Source of the DNA: Streptomyces harbinensis
GTDB taxonomy: Bacteria; Actinomycetota; Actinomycetes; Streptomycetales; Streptomycetaceae
Direction: 5' to 3'
Assembly: GCF_900116145.1 (NCBI RefSeq)
Contig: NZ_FPAB01000005.1
Span: 1-64,000, forward strand
Length of the DNA stretch: 64,000 nucleotides
The position numbers and the translations under genes were made by a program. Position 1 is the stretch's first letter, and the number at the start of each line of letters is the position of its first letter. The notes beneath the pieces are model-generated. The model did no database searches, was not told where the DNA came from, and saw only the letters and a list, made by a program, of their open reading frames with translations. This document shows, piece after piece, positions 8,294 to 15,863 of this stretch.

Positions 8294-9921
8294 GTGTCGC
8301 GCTCCTTCCCCGGGCCGTCCGGCTTCCCCGGACGGTCCCGCTCGCCGCTGCTGTCGCCGTTCCCGCCGTCGCCCTCGGTGCCGTCGCACCCGTCGCTCTC
8401 GCCGTCGCCGTCGCCGTCGCCGTCCCCCGGCGCCTCGCGCGGCAGCCGCAGCGTGAACACCGCGCCGCCCTCCGGCGCGTTGGCGGCCGAGATCTCGCCG
8501 CCGTGCAGATGGGCGTTCTCCAGCGCGATCGACAGACCGAGCCCGCTGCCGTCGGAGCGCGGGCGCGACGCGCTCGCCTTGTAGAACCGGTCGAAGACGT
8601 GCGGCAGGACGTCCTCGGGGATGCCGGGCCCCTGGTCGGCGACCTCCACCACCACGTCGTCCCGCCCGGCCGCCGGGTCGATCTCCTCGCGCACCGAGAC
8701 CCGTACCGACCGGCCGCCGCCGTGCTTGAGGGCGTTGCCGATCAGATTGGCCAGGATGACGTCCAGGCGGCGCGGGTCGAGCCGGGCGGTGATCGTCCGG
8801 TCGGCGTCCAGCTCGACCGCGTCCAGCCAGGCGCGGGCGTCGATGCAGTGGGTGACCTGGTCGGCGATGTTGACGTCGTCCAGGACCATCTTGGCGGTGC
8901 CCGCGTCGAAGCGGGTGACCTCCATCAGGTTCTCCACCAGGCTGTTGAGCCGGCGGGTCTCGCTCACCACCAGCTGCACGGCCGGCGCGATCATCGGGTC
9001 GAGGCTGTCGACCTCTTCCTCCAGCACATCGGTGACGGCGGTGATGGCGGTCATCGGGGTGCGCAGCTCGTGCGACATGTCGGCGACGAACCGGCGGCTG
9101 GCCGCCTCCCGGGCGCGCAGATCGGTCACCCGCTGCTCCAGGGAGGCGGCGGCGGCGTTGAACGTGCGCGACAACTCGGCCAGCTCGTCCGCGCCCCGCT
9201 CCTCCAGCCGGGTGTCCAGCTTGCCCTCGCCGAGCCGCTGCGCGGCGTTGCTGAGCCGGGCGACGGGCCGCAGCACCATGGTGGCGGCGGCCTGGGCGAG
9301 CAGCGCCGAGCCGATCACCGCGAGCGCGGTGGCGATGCCGAGCGACCAGGCGAGCGAGTTGAGGTCGTCGCGCTCCGGTGCGAGGGAGGCGAGCATGTAG
9401 CCGGTGGGGCCGCCGTCGATGACCTGGGCGCCGCCGAGGAGGTACGGGTCGCCGTCGATCTCCACCCGCTGCCAGTACAGGTGGTACGGCGCGTCGGTGT
9501 CGTCGCGTTCCTGGTGCACCGCGTCGGCGAGCGAGGCGGGGACCATGTCCAGCCGGAACGCCGCCGGGTCGGTCTCGACGACGCAGTCGCCCTCGGGTCC
9601 TTCCCGGTCGACCAGCACCACCTGGTACGTCTGGTTGCCGCTGGTCATGATCGTGCCCATGTCGCGCAGCATCTCGCAGGACGCCTGCTCGGGCAGTCCG
9701 CCCGCTCCGTCGCCGAGGGCCTGGCTGAAGTCCTTCAGGGCCGAGTTCTGCGCGCGGGTGAGGACGGCGTCGCGGTTGAGCCAGTACGCGATGCCCGACA
9801 CCGAGACGGCGGCGACCAGCGCCACCAGCGCGAACACGGTGACCAGGCGCAGCCGCAGCGAGGTGAGCCGCAGGGCGCCGCGTATGAGCCGGCCCCGGCT
9901 CCGGGTGGGGGAGTCGGTCAC
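8290..9921 (-). CDS. afsQ2: AfsQ2 sensor histidine kinase
   Basis: 543 aa from GTG 9921, which overlaps the afsQ1 stop (GTGA). TM1 about residues 27-47, extracytoplasmic sensor about 50-188 with paired cysteines (SCEM, GDCVV), TM2 about 190-215, HAMP about 215-268, HisKA with phospho-acceptor His284 in DMSHELRTPM, and HATPase_c with NALKHGG, DQGPGIP and GSGLGLSI. An Asp/Gly-rich acidic tail ends the protein. It phosphorylates AfsQ1. In S. coelicolor AfsQ1/Q2 respond to nitrogen excess (glutamate medium) and control antibiotic genes and sigQ. Identification rests on the operon layout plus divergent sigQ. Confidence 0.92.
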   Translation of the reverse strand: MTDSPTRSRGRLIRGALRLTSLRLRLVTVFALVALVAAVSVSGIAYWLNRDAVLTRAQNSALKDFSQALGDGAGGLPEQASCEMLRDMGTIMTSGNQTYQVVLVDREGPEGDCVVETDPAAFRLDMVPASLADAVHQERDDTDAPYHLYWQRVEIDGDPYLLGGAQVIDGGPTGYMLASLAPERDDLNSLAWSLGIATALAVIGSALLAQAAATMVLRPVARLSNAAQRLGEGKLDTRLEERGADELAELSRTFNAAAASLEQRVTDLRAREAASRRFVADMSHELRTPMTAITAVTDVLEEEVDSLDPMIAPAVQLVVSETRRLNSLVENLMEVTRFDAGTAKMVLDDVNIADQVTHCIDARAWLDAVELDADRTITARLDPRRLDVILANLIGNALKHGGGRSVRVSVREEIDPAAGRDDVVVEVADQGPGIPEDVLPHVFDRFYKASASRPRSDGSGLGLSIALENAHLHGGEISAANAPEGGAVFTLRLPREAPGDGDGDGDGESDGCDGTEGDGGNGDSSGERDRPGKPDGPGKERDT

Positions 9922-10604
9922 GAAGGCGCGTCCAGCCGGTAGCCCACGCCGCGCACCGTACGGATCAGCTTCGGGGAGGACGGCACGTCCTCCACCTTGG
10001 CGCGCAGCCGCTGGACGCAGGCGTCCACCAGGCGGGAGTCGCCGAGGTAGTCGTGCTCCCACACCAGGCGCAGCAGTTGCTGCCGGGAGAGCGCCTGGCC
10101 GGGGCGGCGGCTGAGTTCCAGGAGGAGGCGCAGCTCGGTGGGGGTGAGCTGGAGGTCCTCGCCGTTCTTGGTGACGGTCATGGCGGCGCGGTCGATGACG
10201 ATGGAGCCGAAGGTGGCCGCGTCGTGCGACTCGCGTTCGCCGCGCCGCATGACGGCGCGGATGCGGGCGTCCAGGACGCGGCCCTGCACGGGTTTGACCA
10301 CGTAGTCGTCGGCGCCGGACTCCAGGCCGACGACGACGTCGATGTCGTCGCTGCGCGCGGTGAGCAGGATGATCGGCAGCTGATCGGTGCGACGAATGCG
10401 ACGGCAGACCTCAAAACCGTCGATTCCGGGCAGGTTGACGTCCAGCACGATGAGATCGGGCCGCTGTTCCCGCAGCAGCGTGAGGCCGTCCTCACCCGTC
10501 GCGGCGGTCACCACACGGTGCCCCTGGCGAGACAGGCTCATCTCCAGGGCCGTACGTACCGCCTCGTCGTCCTCGATCAGCAACAGGAAAGCCACGCGGC
10601 TCAT
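9918..10604 (-). CDS. afsQ1: AfsQ1 response regulator (OmpR family)
   Basis: 228 aa. The receiver domain (about 7-120) has the acidic pair E11-D12-D13, phosphorylation site Asp55 in LIVLDVNLPGIDG, the Thr of LLTARSDD and the Lys of DDYVVKP. The C-terminal winged HTH (about 132-225) has LTPTELRLLLELSRRPG and RTVRGVGYRLD. First gene of the afsQ1-afsQ2-lipoprotein operon, divergent from sigQ. A GTnAC-N6-GTnAC site lies 63 bp upstream and fits AfsQ1 self-regulation and control of sigQ. Confidence 0.93.
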   Translation of the reverse strand: MSRVAFLLLIEDDEAVRTALEMSLSRQGHRVVTAATGEDGLTLLREQRPDLIVLDVNLPGIDGFEVCRRIRRTDQLPIILLTARSDDIDVVVGLESGADDYVVKPVQGRVLDARIRAVMRRGERESHDAATFGSIVIDRAAMTVTKNGEDLQLTPTELRLLLELSRRPGQALSRQQLLRLVWEHDYLGDSRLVDACVQRLRAKVEDVPSSPKLIRTVRGVGYRLDAPS

Positions 10605-10666
10605 TGTGGCCTATGGACCCCGGAGAGTTCGACCGTGCGTTCCCGGGACAAGGGGGCGCGGCCCCT

Positions 10667-10682
10667 GTGACACCGCTGTGAC
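10667..10682. promoter_or_regulatory. AfsQ1 binding site between afsQ1 and sigQ
   Basis: GTGAC-ACCGCT-GTGAC is an exact match to the AfsQ1 consensus I know from S. coelicolor (GTnAC-n6-GTnAC). It is 63 bp from the afsQ1 start and 88 bp from the proposed sigQ start, placed to act on both divergent genes. Confidence 0.8.
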
Positions 10683-10769
10683 AGTTGGGGGACGGGCCCA
10701 TGAAACTGGCCGGGCAATGTATTCCCCGACGCACAGAGCACAGCACGGCGAGACGATGGGGGCAGCGGG

Positions 10770-11555
10770 ATGAGCGCACTGCACAGCATCAGCACCACGG
10801 CAGTCGGTACGACGCGCACTCGCACCTGCCTGGTTCCCGCCCGGTGCGACGTGACGGGGAACACAGCGTCCGGCGCCGCGAACCGGCTGGGGAGCCACCG
10901 CGGCATCGGTCACCCGCGCCCGGCGCACCTCAGTGCGGTGGACGCGTCGGGGGGGAAGACGGGGGAAAGCGGGGGGACCCGGGGGAACGGGGGAACGGGG
11001 GAGGCCGTGCGGGGAGCGCGGCGCGAGGGGGTCACGGAGGCGGAGTTCACCGCCTACGTGCGAGAGCGCCGCGCCTCCCTGTACGCGACCGCGTACCACC
11101 TCACCGGTGACCGCCACGAGGCGGAGGACCTGCTCCAGAGCGCGCTGCTGTCCACGTACCGCGCCTGGGAGCGGATCACCGACAAGGCGGCGGTCGGCGG
11201 CTATCTGCGGCGCACCATGACCAATCTGCACATCAGCGCGTGGCGCCGCCGCAAGCTGAACGAGTACCCGACCGAGGAACTGCCCGAGGCCCCCGGCGAG
11301 TACGACACGATGCGCGGCACCGAACTGCGCACCGTGCTGTGGCAGGCCCTGGCCCGGCTGCCCGAGCAGCAGCGCACGATGCTGGTGCTGCGGTACTACG
11401 AGGGCCAGACCGACCCGGAGATCGCGGCCACGCTGAACATCAGCGTCGGCACGGTGAAGAGCAGCATCTGGCGCACCCTGCGCCGGCTGCGCGAGGACCG
11501 CTCGCTGAGCATGGGGCGGGACGTGGAGGAGTCCTTCGGCGAACTGGTCGCCTGA
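10770..11555 (+). CDS. sigQ: SigQ, ECF-type (SigE subfamily) RNA polymerase sigma factor
   Basis: 261 aa from ATG 10770. The conserved part begins at about residue 92 (EFTAYVRERRASLYATAYHLTGDRHEAEDLLQ, region 2) and ends with region 4 (LPEQQRTMLVLRYYEGQTDPEIAATLNISVGTVKSSIWRTL). The first 90 residues are low-complexity and include the translation of a G-rich repeat (10949-11004). An alternative start, GTG 11007 just after the repeat, would give a 182-aa protein of normal ECF length. In S. coelicolor sigQ is an AfsQ1 target and antagonises its outputs. No anti-sigma factor follows. Confidence 0.88.
   Translation: MSALHSISTTAVGTTRTRTCLVPARCDVTGNTASGAANRLGSHRGIGHPRPAHLSAVDASGGKTGESGGTRGNGGTGEAVRGARREGVTEAEFTAYVRERRASLYATAYHLTGDRHEAEDLLQSALLSTYRAWERITDKAAVGGYLRRTMTNLHISAWRRRKLNEYPTEELPEAPGEYDTMRGTELRTVLWQALARLPEQQRTMLVLRYYEGQTDPEIAATLNISVGTVKSSIWRTLRRLREDRSLSMGRDVEESFGELVA
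10949..11004 (+). repeat. G-rich GGGGGAA-type repeat at the sigQ 5' end
   Basis: Runs of 5-7 G alternate with AA/AAA/AC (for example CGGGGGAACGGGGGAACGGGGGA). The tract is inside the sigQ frame if translation starts at 10770, or in the leader if it starts at GTG 11007. A related tract follows the gene at 11561-11640. It could form a G-quadruplex. Confidence 0.8.
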
Positions 11556-11560
11556 GGATC

Positions 11561-11640
11561 GGGGGAACGGGGAAAAGCGGGGGACCGAGGGAAAGGGGAA
11601 CGGGGGAAACAGGGGAAAACGGGGGACAACGGGGGAAAGA
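11561..11640 (+). repeat. G-rich GGGGGAAA-type repeat after sigQ
   Basis: About ten G4-G5 runs separated by AA, AAA, AAC or AACA, starting a few bases after the sigQ stop and ending at the terminator. Same unit family as the tract at the gene's 5' end. Confidence 0.85.
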
Positions 11641-11675
11641 GCGGGGTCCGGTGCCTGGGGGGCGCCGGACCCCGC
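11641..11675. terminator. Bidirectional terminator after sigQ
   Basis: Stem GCGGGGTCCGG (11641-11651) with its perfect complement at 11665-11675. The loop of 13 nt can pair further (TGCC with GGCG). It lies between the convergent sigQ and kinase-like gene. Confidence 0.75.
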
Positions 11676-11711
11676 TGAGTTGTGCACGGGGGCGTCGCCG
11701 GTCCCGTCCCG

Positions 11712-12380
11712 CTACTTCGCCACCGTCACCGCCCCCGTCAGCCGCGCGATGCGGGCCCGTGCCTCGTCCCGGCCGCAGGCGTGTGCGCCCAGTGCCTCGT
11801 GGCGGGCCACGATCCCGCGCTCCGCGCGCATCAGCTTCCAGCCGCGCCGCAGCAGGAACGCCAGGGACTTGCGCGACTCCCGCACATCGCGCACCAGCCG
11901 GCGGCGGAACGTGGTCAGCGGCCGGTTGCGCAGGCACAGGGTGTCCGCCGCCAGGCCCTCGCGCCGGCAGGCGGCGCTGATCTCCGCCGCGAAGATGCCC
12001 TCCGCCACGAACAGCGGCGCCCCGCCCAGCTCCAGCCGACCCGCTCCGGTGATCGAGCTGGAGGAGATGTCGTACACCGGGACCGGCGCCGCGCCCTCGC
12101 CGCACAGCAGGCGGACGGCGGCCAGCGCCGCGTCCGCGTTCCACGACGCCGGGTCGTCCCAGTCGGTGCCCGACCCGTCCGGCAGCGGCGGGAGGGTCGG
12201 GTCCGTGCCTTCCTTGTAGAAGTCGTCGAGCCGCAGCACCGGCAGCCCGGTGCGTGCGGCGAGCCGGGACTTCCCGGAACCGGAGGGCCCGGTCAGCAGG
12301 ACGACCCGGGCCCGGGGGCCGGGCTCGGGTTCCGCCTGCGACGTGGGGGGTATCGGCGGCGTCTGCGGCGTAACGGTCAC
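11712..12380 (-). CDS. Uridine-kinase-like P-loop protein
   Basis: 222 aa, GTG start at 12380. Walker A GPSGSGKS at residues 31-38, then VLRLDDFYK, the 'DDFY' acceptor motif of uridine/phosphoribulokinase-like enzymes, DWDDPASWN, and VAEGIFA (the strand leading to the Walker-B-like Glu). A basic C-terminal half (RRRLVRDVRESRKSLAFLLRRGW) probably forms the lid. Likely an NMP- or nucleoside-type kinase acting in pyrimidine salvage, fitting the nucleoside genes nearby, though it lacks the shared palindrome. The exact substrate is not certain. Confidence 0.8.
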   Translation of the reverse strand: MTVTPQTPPIPPTSQAEPEPGPRARVVLLTGPSGSGKSRLAARTGLPVLRLDDFYKEGTDPTLPPLPDGSGTDWDDPASWNADAALAAVRLLCGEGAAPVPVYDISSSSITGAGRLELGGAPLFVAEGIFAAEISAACRREGLAADTLCLRNRPLTTFRRRLVRDVRESRKSLAFLLRRGWKLMRAERGIVARHEALGAHACGRDEARARIARLTGAVTVAK

Positions 12381-12409
12381 GGGACCCCATTGTCCCGGAT
12401 GCGCGCCGT

Positions 12410-13291
12410 TCAGATACCGATGGGGTGCCAGACGGTCTTCGTTTCCACGAAGGACAGCAGCCGCCCGGTGCCCGGGTCCGCCGACCAGTCCTCGGCGGCG
12501 GCCGGACGCCGTACCCGCTTGAGGTTGCCGGCCGCGGCCGTCTCCAGCTCGGTGGCCAGCGCCGCGTCACCGGCGGCGCCGGTCAGGTCGATCGCGTTGA
12601 CGTCCTGGTGCGCGGCCAGCGGCGCGCCCAGCTCGGCGGTCCTCCCGGACAGGATGTTGACCACCCCGCCCGGCACGTCGGAGGTGGCCAGCACCTCGGC
12701 CAGCGACAGCGCGGGCAGCGGCGCCCGCTCACTGGTGACCACCACCGCCGTGTTGCCGCTCACCACGACCGGCGCCAGCACCGAGACCAGGCCGAGCAGC
12801 GAGGAGTCCTGCGGCGCCAGCACCGCCACCACACCGGTCGGCTCGGGCACCGAGAGATTGAAGAACGGGCCCGCCACCGGGTTGGCGCCGCCCGCGACCT
12901 GGGCGATCTTGTCCGACCAGCCCGCGTACCAGACCCAGCGGCCGATGGCCGTGTCCACCGCCGCCAGCGCCGCCTCCCGGTCCAGCCCTTCGGCGGCGGC
13001 CACCTCGTCCGCGAACTGCTCGCGCCGCCCGGTCAGCATCTCGGCGACCCGGTACAGCACCTGCCCCCGGTTGTACGCCGTCGCCCCCGACCAGCCGGGG
13101 AACGCCTTGCGGGCCGCGACCACCGCGTCGCGCGCGTCCTTGCGGGAGGACAGCGGGGCGTTGGCCAGCCAGCCGCCCTGGGAGTCGGTCACCTGGTACA
13201 CCCGTCCGCTCTCGGAGCGGGGGAACTTCCCCCCGACGAACAGCTTGTAGGTCTTGAACACGCTCAGCCGCGCGCCGGACTTCTCAGACAT
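12410..13291 (-). CDS. Truncated aldehyde-dehydrogenase-fold protein lacking the catalytic domain
   Basis: 293 aa against about 480 for a full ALDH. It has the N-terminal oligomerisation strand (YKLFVGGKFPRSESGR), the helical region and the Rossmann NAD-binding part (EPTGVVAVLAPQDSSLLGLVSVLAPVVVSGNTAVV, DVPGGVVNILSG), then breaks off after DLTGAAGD where the catalytic-Cys domain should begin, ending with TKTVWHPIGI. No catalytic Cys or Glu is present. Its start overlaps the upstream full-length ALDH by 8 bp. Most likely a non-catalytic partner subunit, in the manner of the second, Cys-less ALDH domain of ALDH16 enzymes (inference). Confidence 0.82.
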   Translation of the reverse strand: MSEKSGARLSVFKTYKLFVGGKFPRSESGRVYQVTDSQGGWLANAPLSSRKDARDAVVAARKAFPGWSGATAYNRGQVLYRVAEMLTGRREQFADEVAAAEGLDREAALAAVDTAIGRWVWYAGWSDKIAQVAGGANPVAGPFFNLSVPEPTGVVAVLAPQDSSLLGLVSVLAPVVVSGNTAVVVTSERAPLPALSLAEVLATSDVPGGVVNILSGRTAELGAPLAAHQDVNAIDLTGAAGDAALATELETAAAGNLKRVRRPAAAEDWSADPGTGRLLSFVETKTVWHPIGI

Positions 13292-14720
13292 CGAGGTACG
13301 CCTCCAGACCGTGCCGGCCGCCCTCGCGCCCGAAGCCGGACTCCTTGTAGCCGCCGAACGGCGACGAGGGATCGAACTTGTTGAACGTGTTGGCCCACAC
13401 CACGCCCGCGCGCAGCTTGTCGGCCATCCACAGGATCCGCGAACCCTTCTCCGTCCAGATCCCGGCGGAGAGTCCGTACGCGGTGTTGTTGGCCTTGGCG
13501 ACCGCTTCCTCCGGGGTGCGGAATGTCAGCACCGACAGCACCGGGCCGAAGATCTCCTCCCGGGCGATGCGGTGCGACTGGGCCACGCCCGTGAACAGGG
13601 TCGGCGCGAACCAGTACCCCTGGCCGGGCAGTTCGCAGCCCGCCGGGGACCAGCGCTCGGCGCCCTCGGCCTCGCCCGCGGCGGCCAGCTCCTGGATGCG
13701 GGCCAGCTGCTCGGCGGAGTTGATGGCGCCGATGTCGGTGTTCTTGTCCAGCGGGTCGCCGACGCGCAGCGTCTCCATCCGCCGCTTCAGGGCCTCCAGC
13801 AGCTCCTCGCGCACCGACTCCTGGACCAGCAGCCGGGACCCGGCGCAGCACACATGGCCCTGGTTGAAGAAGATGCCGTTGACTATCCCCTCGACGGCCT
13901 GGTCGATCGGCGCGTCGTCGAAGACGATGTTCGCCGCCTTGCCGCCCAGTTCGAGGGTGAGCCGCTTGCGGGTGCCGGCCACCGTACGGGCGATGGACCG
14001 GCCGACCTCCGTCGAACCGGTGAACGCCACCTTGTCGATCCCGGGATGGGCGACCAGCTCGGCGCCGGTGGAGCCGTCACCGGTGAGGATGTTGACGACA
14101 CCGGGCGGCAGCTGGGCCTGGCGGCAGACGTCGGCGAAGAACAGCGCCGACAGCGGGGTCGTCTCGGCCGGCTTGAGGACCACCGTGTTGCCGGTGGCCA
14201 GCGCGGGGGCGACCTTCCAGGCGAGCATCAGCAGCGGGAAGTTCCACGGGATGACCTGCCCGGCCACCCCCAGCGGGCGCGGGTCGGGGCCGAAACCGGC
14301 GTGGGCGAGCTTGTCGGCCCAGCCGGCGTAGTAGAAGAAGTGCGCGGCGGCCAGCGGCAGATCGACGTCGCGCGACTCACGGATGGGCTTGCCGTTGTCG
14401 AGCGATTCGAGGACGGCCAGCTCCCGCGAGCGCTCCTGGAGGATGCGCGCGATGCGGAACAGGTACGTGGCGCGCTCGGAACCCGGCAGGGCCGACCAGG
14501 GGCCGAAGGCGGCACGGGCGGCCCGGACGGCCGCGTCCACGTCCGCCGCCCCGGCGTGGGCGACCTCCGAGAGCTGTTCCTCGGTGGCGGGGGAGTGGGT
14601 GGGGAAGACCTTGTCCTCGGCGGCGGGCCGGAACTCGCCGTCGATGAACAGGCCGTAGGAGGAGGCGATGTCGACGACGGCGCGCGACTCGGGCGCCGGT
14701 GCGTACGCGAAGATGCTCAT
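13284..14720 (-). CDS. NAD(P)-dependent aldehyde dehydrogenase
   Basis: 478 aa, full-length ALDH. NAD-binding segment PLGVAGQVIPWNFPLLMLAWKVAPALATGNTVVLKPAE, FTGSTEVGR, catalytic Glu in LELGGKAANIVFDDA, catalytic Cys in FFNQGHVCCAGSRL, and the C-terminal motif EIFGPVLSVLTF. In an operon between deoC (28 bp upstream) and the truncated ALDH. Since DeoC releases acetaldehyde from deoxyribose-5-phosphate, this enzyme probably oxidises acetaldehyde to acetate or a related short aldehyde (inference from the operon). Confidence 0.9.
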   Translation of the reverse strand: MSIFAYAPAPESRAVVDIASSYGLFIDGEFRPAAEDKVFPTHSPATEEQLSEVAHAGAADVDAAVRAARAAFGPWSALPGSERATYLFRIARILQERSRELAVLESLDNGKPIRESRDVDLPLAAAHFFYYAGWADKLAHAGFGPDPRPLGVAGQVIPWNFPLLMLAWKVAPALATGNTVVLKPAETTPLSALFFADVCRQAQLPPGVVNILTGDGSTGAELVAHPGIDKVAFTGSTEVGRSIARTVAGTRKRLTLELGGKAANIVFDDAPIDQAVEGIVNGIFFNQGHVCCAGSRLLVQESVREELLEALKRRMETLRVGDPLDKNTDIGAINSAEQLARIQELAAAGEAEGAERWSPAGCELPGQGYWFAPTLFTGVAQSHRIAREEIFGPVLSVLTFRTPEEAVAKANNTAYGLSAGIWTEKGSRILWMADKLRAGVVWANTFNKFDPSSPFGGYKESGFGREGGRHGLEAYLDV

Positions 14721-14748
14721 CAGTTCGTGGTGTCCTTAGCGTCCTCGG

Positions 14749-15708
14749 TCAGTCGACGGTCACGTAGTCGGGGCCGCTGTAGCGGCCGGTGGCCAGCTTC
14801 TGGCGCTGCATCAGCAGGTCGTTCAGCAGGCTGGAGGCGCCCAGCCGGAACCAGTCCGGGGAGAGCCAGTCGGCACCGGCCGTCTCGTTGACCAGGACCA
14901 GGTACTTGATGGCGTCCTTGGTGGTGCGGATGCCGCCGGCCGGCTTGACCCCGACCTGCCGGCCGGTGGCGGCACGGAAGTCGCGCACCGCCTCCAGCAT
15001 CAGGAGGGTGTTGGGGAGCGTCGCGTTGACGGATACCTTCCCCGTCGAGGTCTTGATGAAGTCCGCCCCGGCGAGCATCGCCAGCCAGGAGGCGCGGCGG
15101 ATGTTGTCGTACGTCGACAACTCGCCGTTCTCCAGGATGACCTTGAGGTGGGCCGGCCCCGCCGCCTCCCGCACGGCGGCGATCTCCTCGAAAACCTGCA
15201 GGTAGCGGCCGGAGAGAAACGCGCCCCTGTCGATGACCATGTCCACCTCGTCCGCGCCGGCGGCCACCGCGTCCCGGGTGTCCGCGAGCTTGACGGGACG
15301 GGCCGCGCGGCCCGCCGGGAAGGCGGTGGCGACGGAGGCGACCCGCACCGGGCTGCCGGCCAGCGCGTCCTTGGCGATTGCCGCCATATCCGGGTAGACG
15401 CAGATGGCGGCGACATGAGGCACGCCGGGGTCGCCCGGATCCGGCCGCACGCCCTTGGCGCACAGCGAGCGCACCTTCCCGGGGGTGTCCGCGCCCTCCA
15501 GGGTGGTCAGGTCGATCATCGAGATGGCCAGATCGATGGCCTCGGCCTTGGCGGTGGTCTTGATCGAACGGGTGCCGAGGACGGCGGCACGGGCGTCGAG
15601 GCCGACCGCGTCGACGCCGGGGAGGCCGTGGAGGTAGCGGCGCAGGGCCGCGTCGGAGGCGGTGACATCCGCGAGAGCGGCTGGGGGTGCGGTGGGTGGC
15701 ATGCTCAC
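14749..15708 (-). CDS. deoC: Deoxyribose-phosphate aldolase
   Basis: 319 aa, class I aldolase splitting 2-deoxyribose-5-phosphate into acetaldehyde and glyceraldehyde-3-phosphate. Schiff-base Lys in ADFIKTSTGK, second conserved Lys in GVKPAGGIRT, and DEVDMVIDRGAFLSG. It is longer than E. coli DeoC and of the usual actinobacterial size. The GTG start at 15708 is chosen because a -10 hexamer (TATGCT) ends exactly 6 nt before it, as in add and PNP; ATG 15702 two codons later is the alternative. First gene of deoC-ALDH-ALDH', under the palindrome at 15722-15733. Confidence 0.93.
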   Translation of the reverse strand: MSMPPTAPPAALADVTASDAALRRYLHGLPGVDAVGLDARAAVLGTRSIKTTAKAEAIDLAISMIDLTTLEGADTPGKVRSLCAKGVRPDPGDPGVPHVAAICVYPDMAAIAKDALAGSPVRVASVATAFPAGRAARPVKLADTRDAVAAGADEVDMVIDRGAFLSGRYLQVFEEIAAVREAAGPAHLKVILENGELSTYDNIRRASWLAMLAGADFIKTSTGKVSVNATLPNTLLMLEAVRDFRAATGRQVGVKPAGGIRTTKDAIKYLVLVNETAGADWLSPDWFRLGASSLLNDLLMQRQKLATGRYSGPDYVTVD

Positions 15709-15714
15709 CAGACG

Positions 15715-15733
15715 AGCATATCTACGCGCGTAG
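15715..15733 (-). promoter_or_regulatory. Nucleoside-regulon palindrome plus leaderless promoter of deoC
   Basis: Minus strand: CTACGCGCGTAG (15733-15722), one base, then -10 TATGCT (15720-15715), then 6 nt to GTG 15708. The operator abuts the -10 box. Confidence 0.75.
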
Positions 15734-15863
15734 TGGGAGGCCAGTCCCCCGCGTCCGCGCATTGCCCCCGCCCGCCGGGCCCCGATACGACGCGGCGGGT
15801 GAGCTGGTCTACGACTCCCGTACCGACGACCCCCGGTTCTGAGCCATCCGGCAGAATCGGGGC

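Noticed and set aside
8396-8430. Repeated GTCGCC units near the afsQ2 3' end
   Set aside because: They encode the Gly-Asp tail of AfsQ2; a coding micro-repeat, not a CRISPR or regulatory array.
8503-9942. 479-codon frame on the plus strand opposite afsQ2
   Set aside because: It is antisense to a gene whose domains are unmistakable, and its translation is His/Val/Arg/Gly-rich without motifs: a high-GC shadow frame.
15801-15815. Half-match to a DasR (dre) site, CTGGTCTA...
   Set aside because: Only one half of the 16-bp consensus fits and no amino-sugar gene is near.
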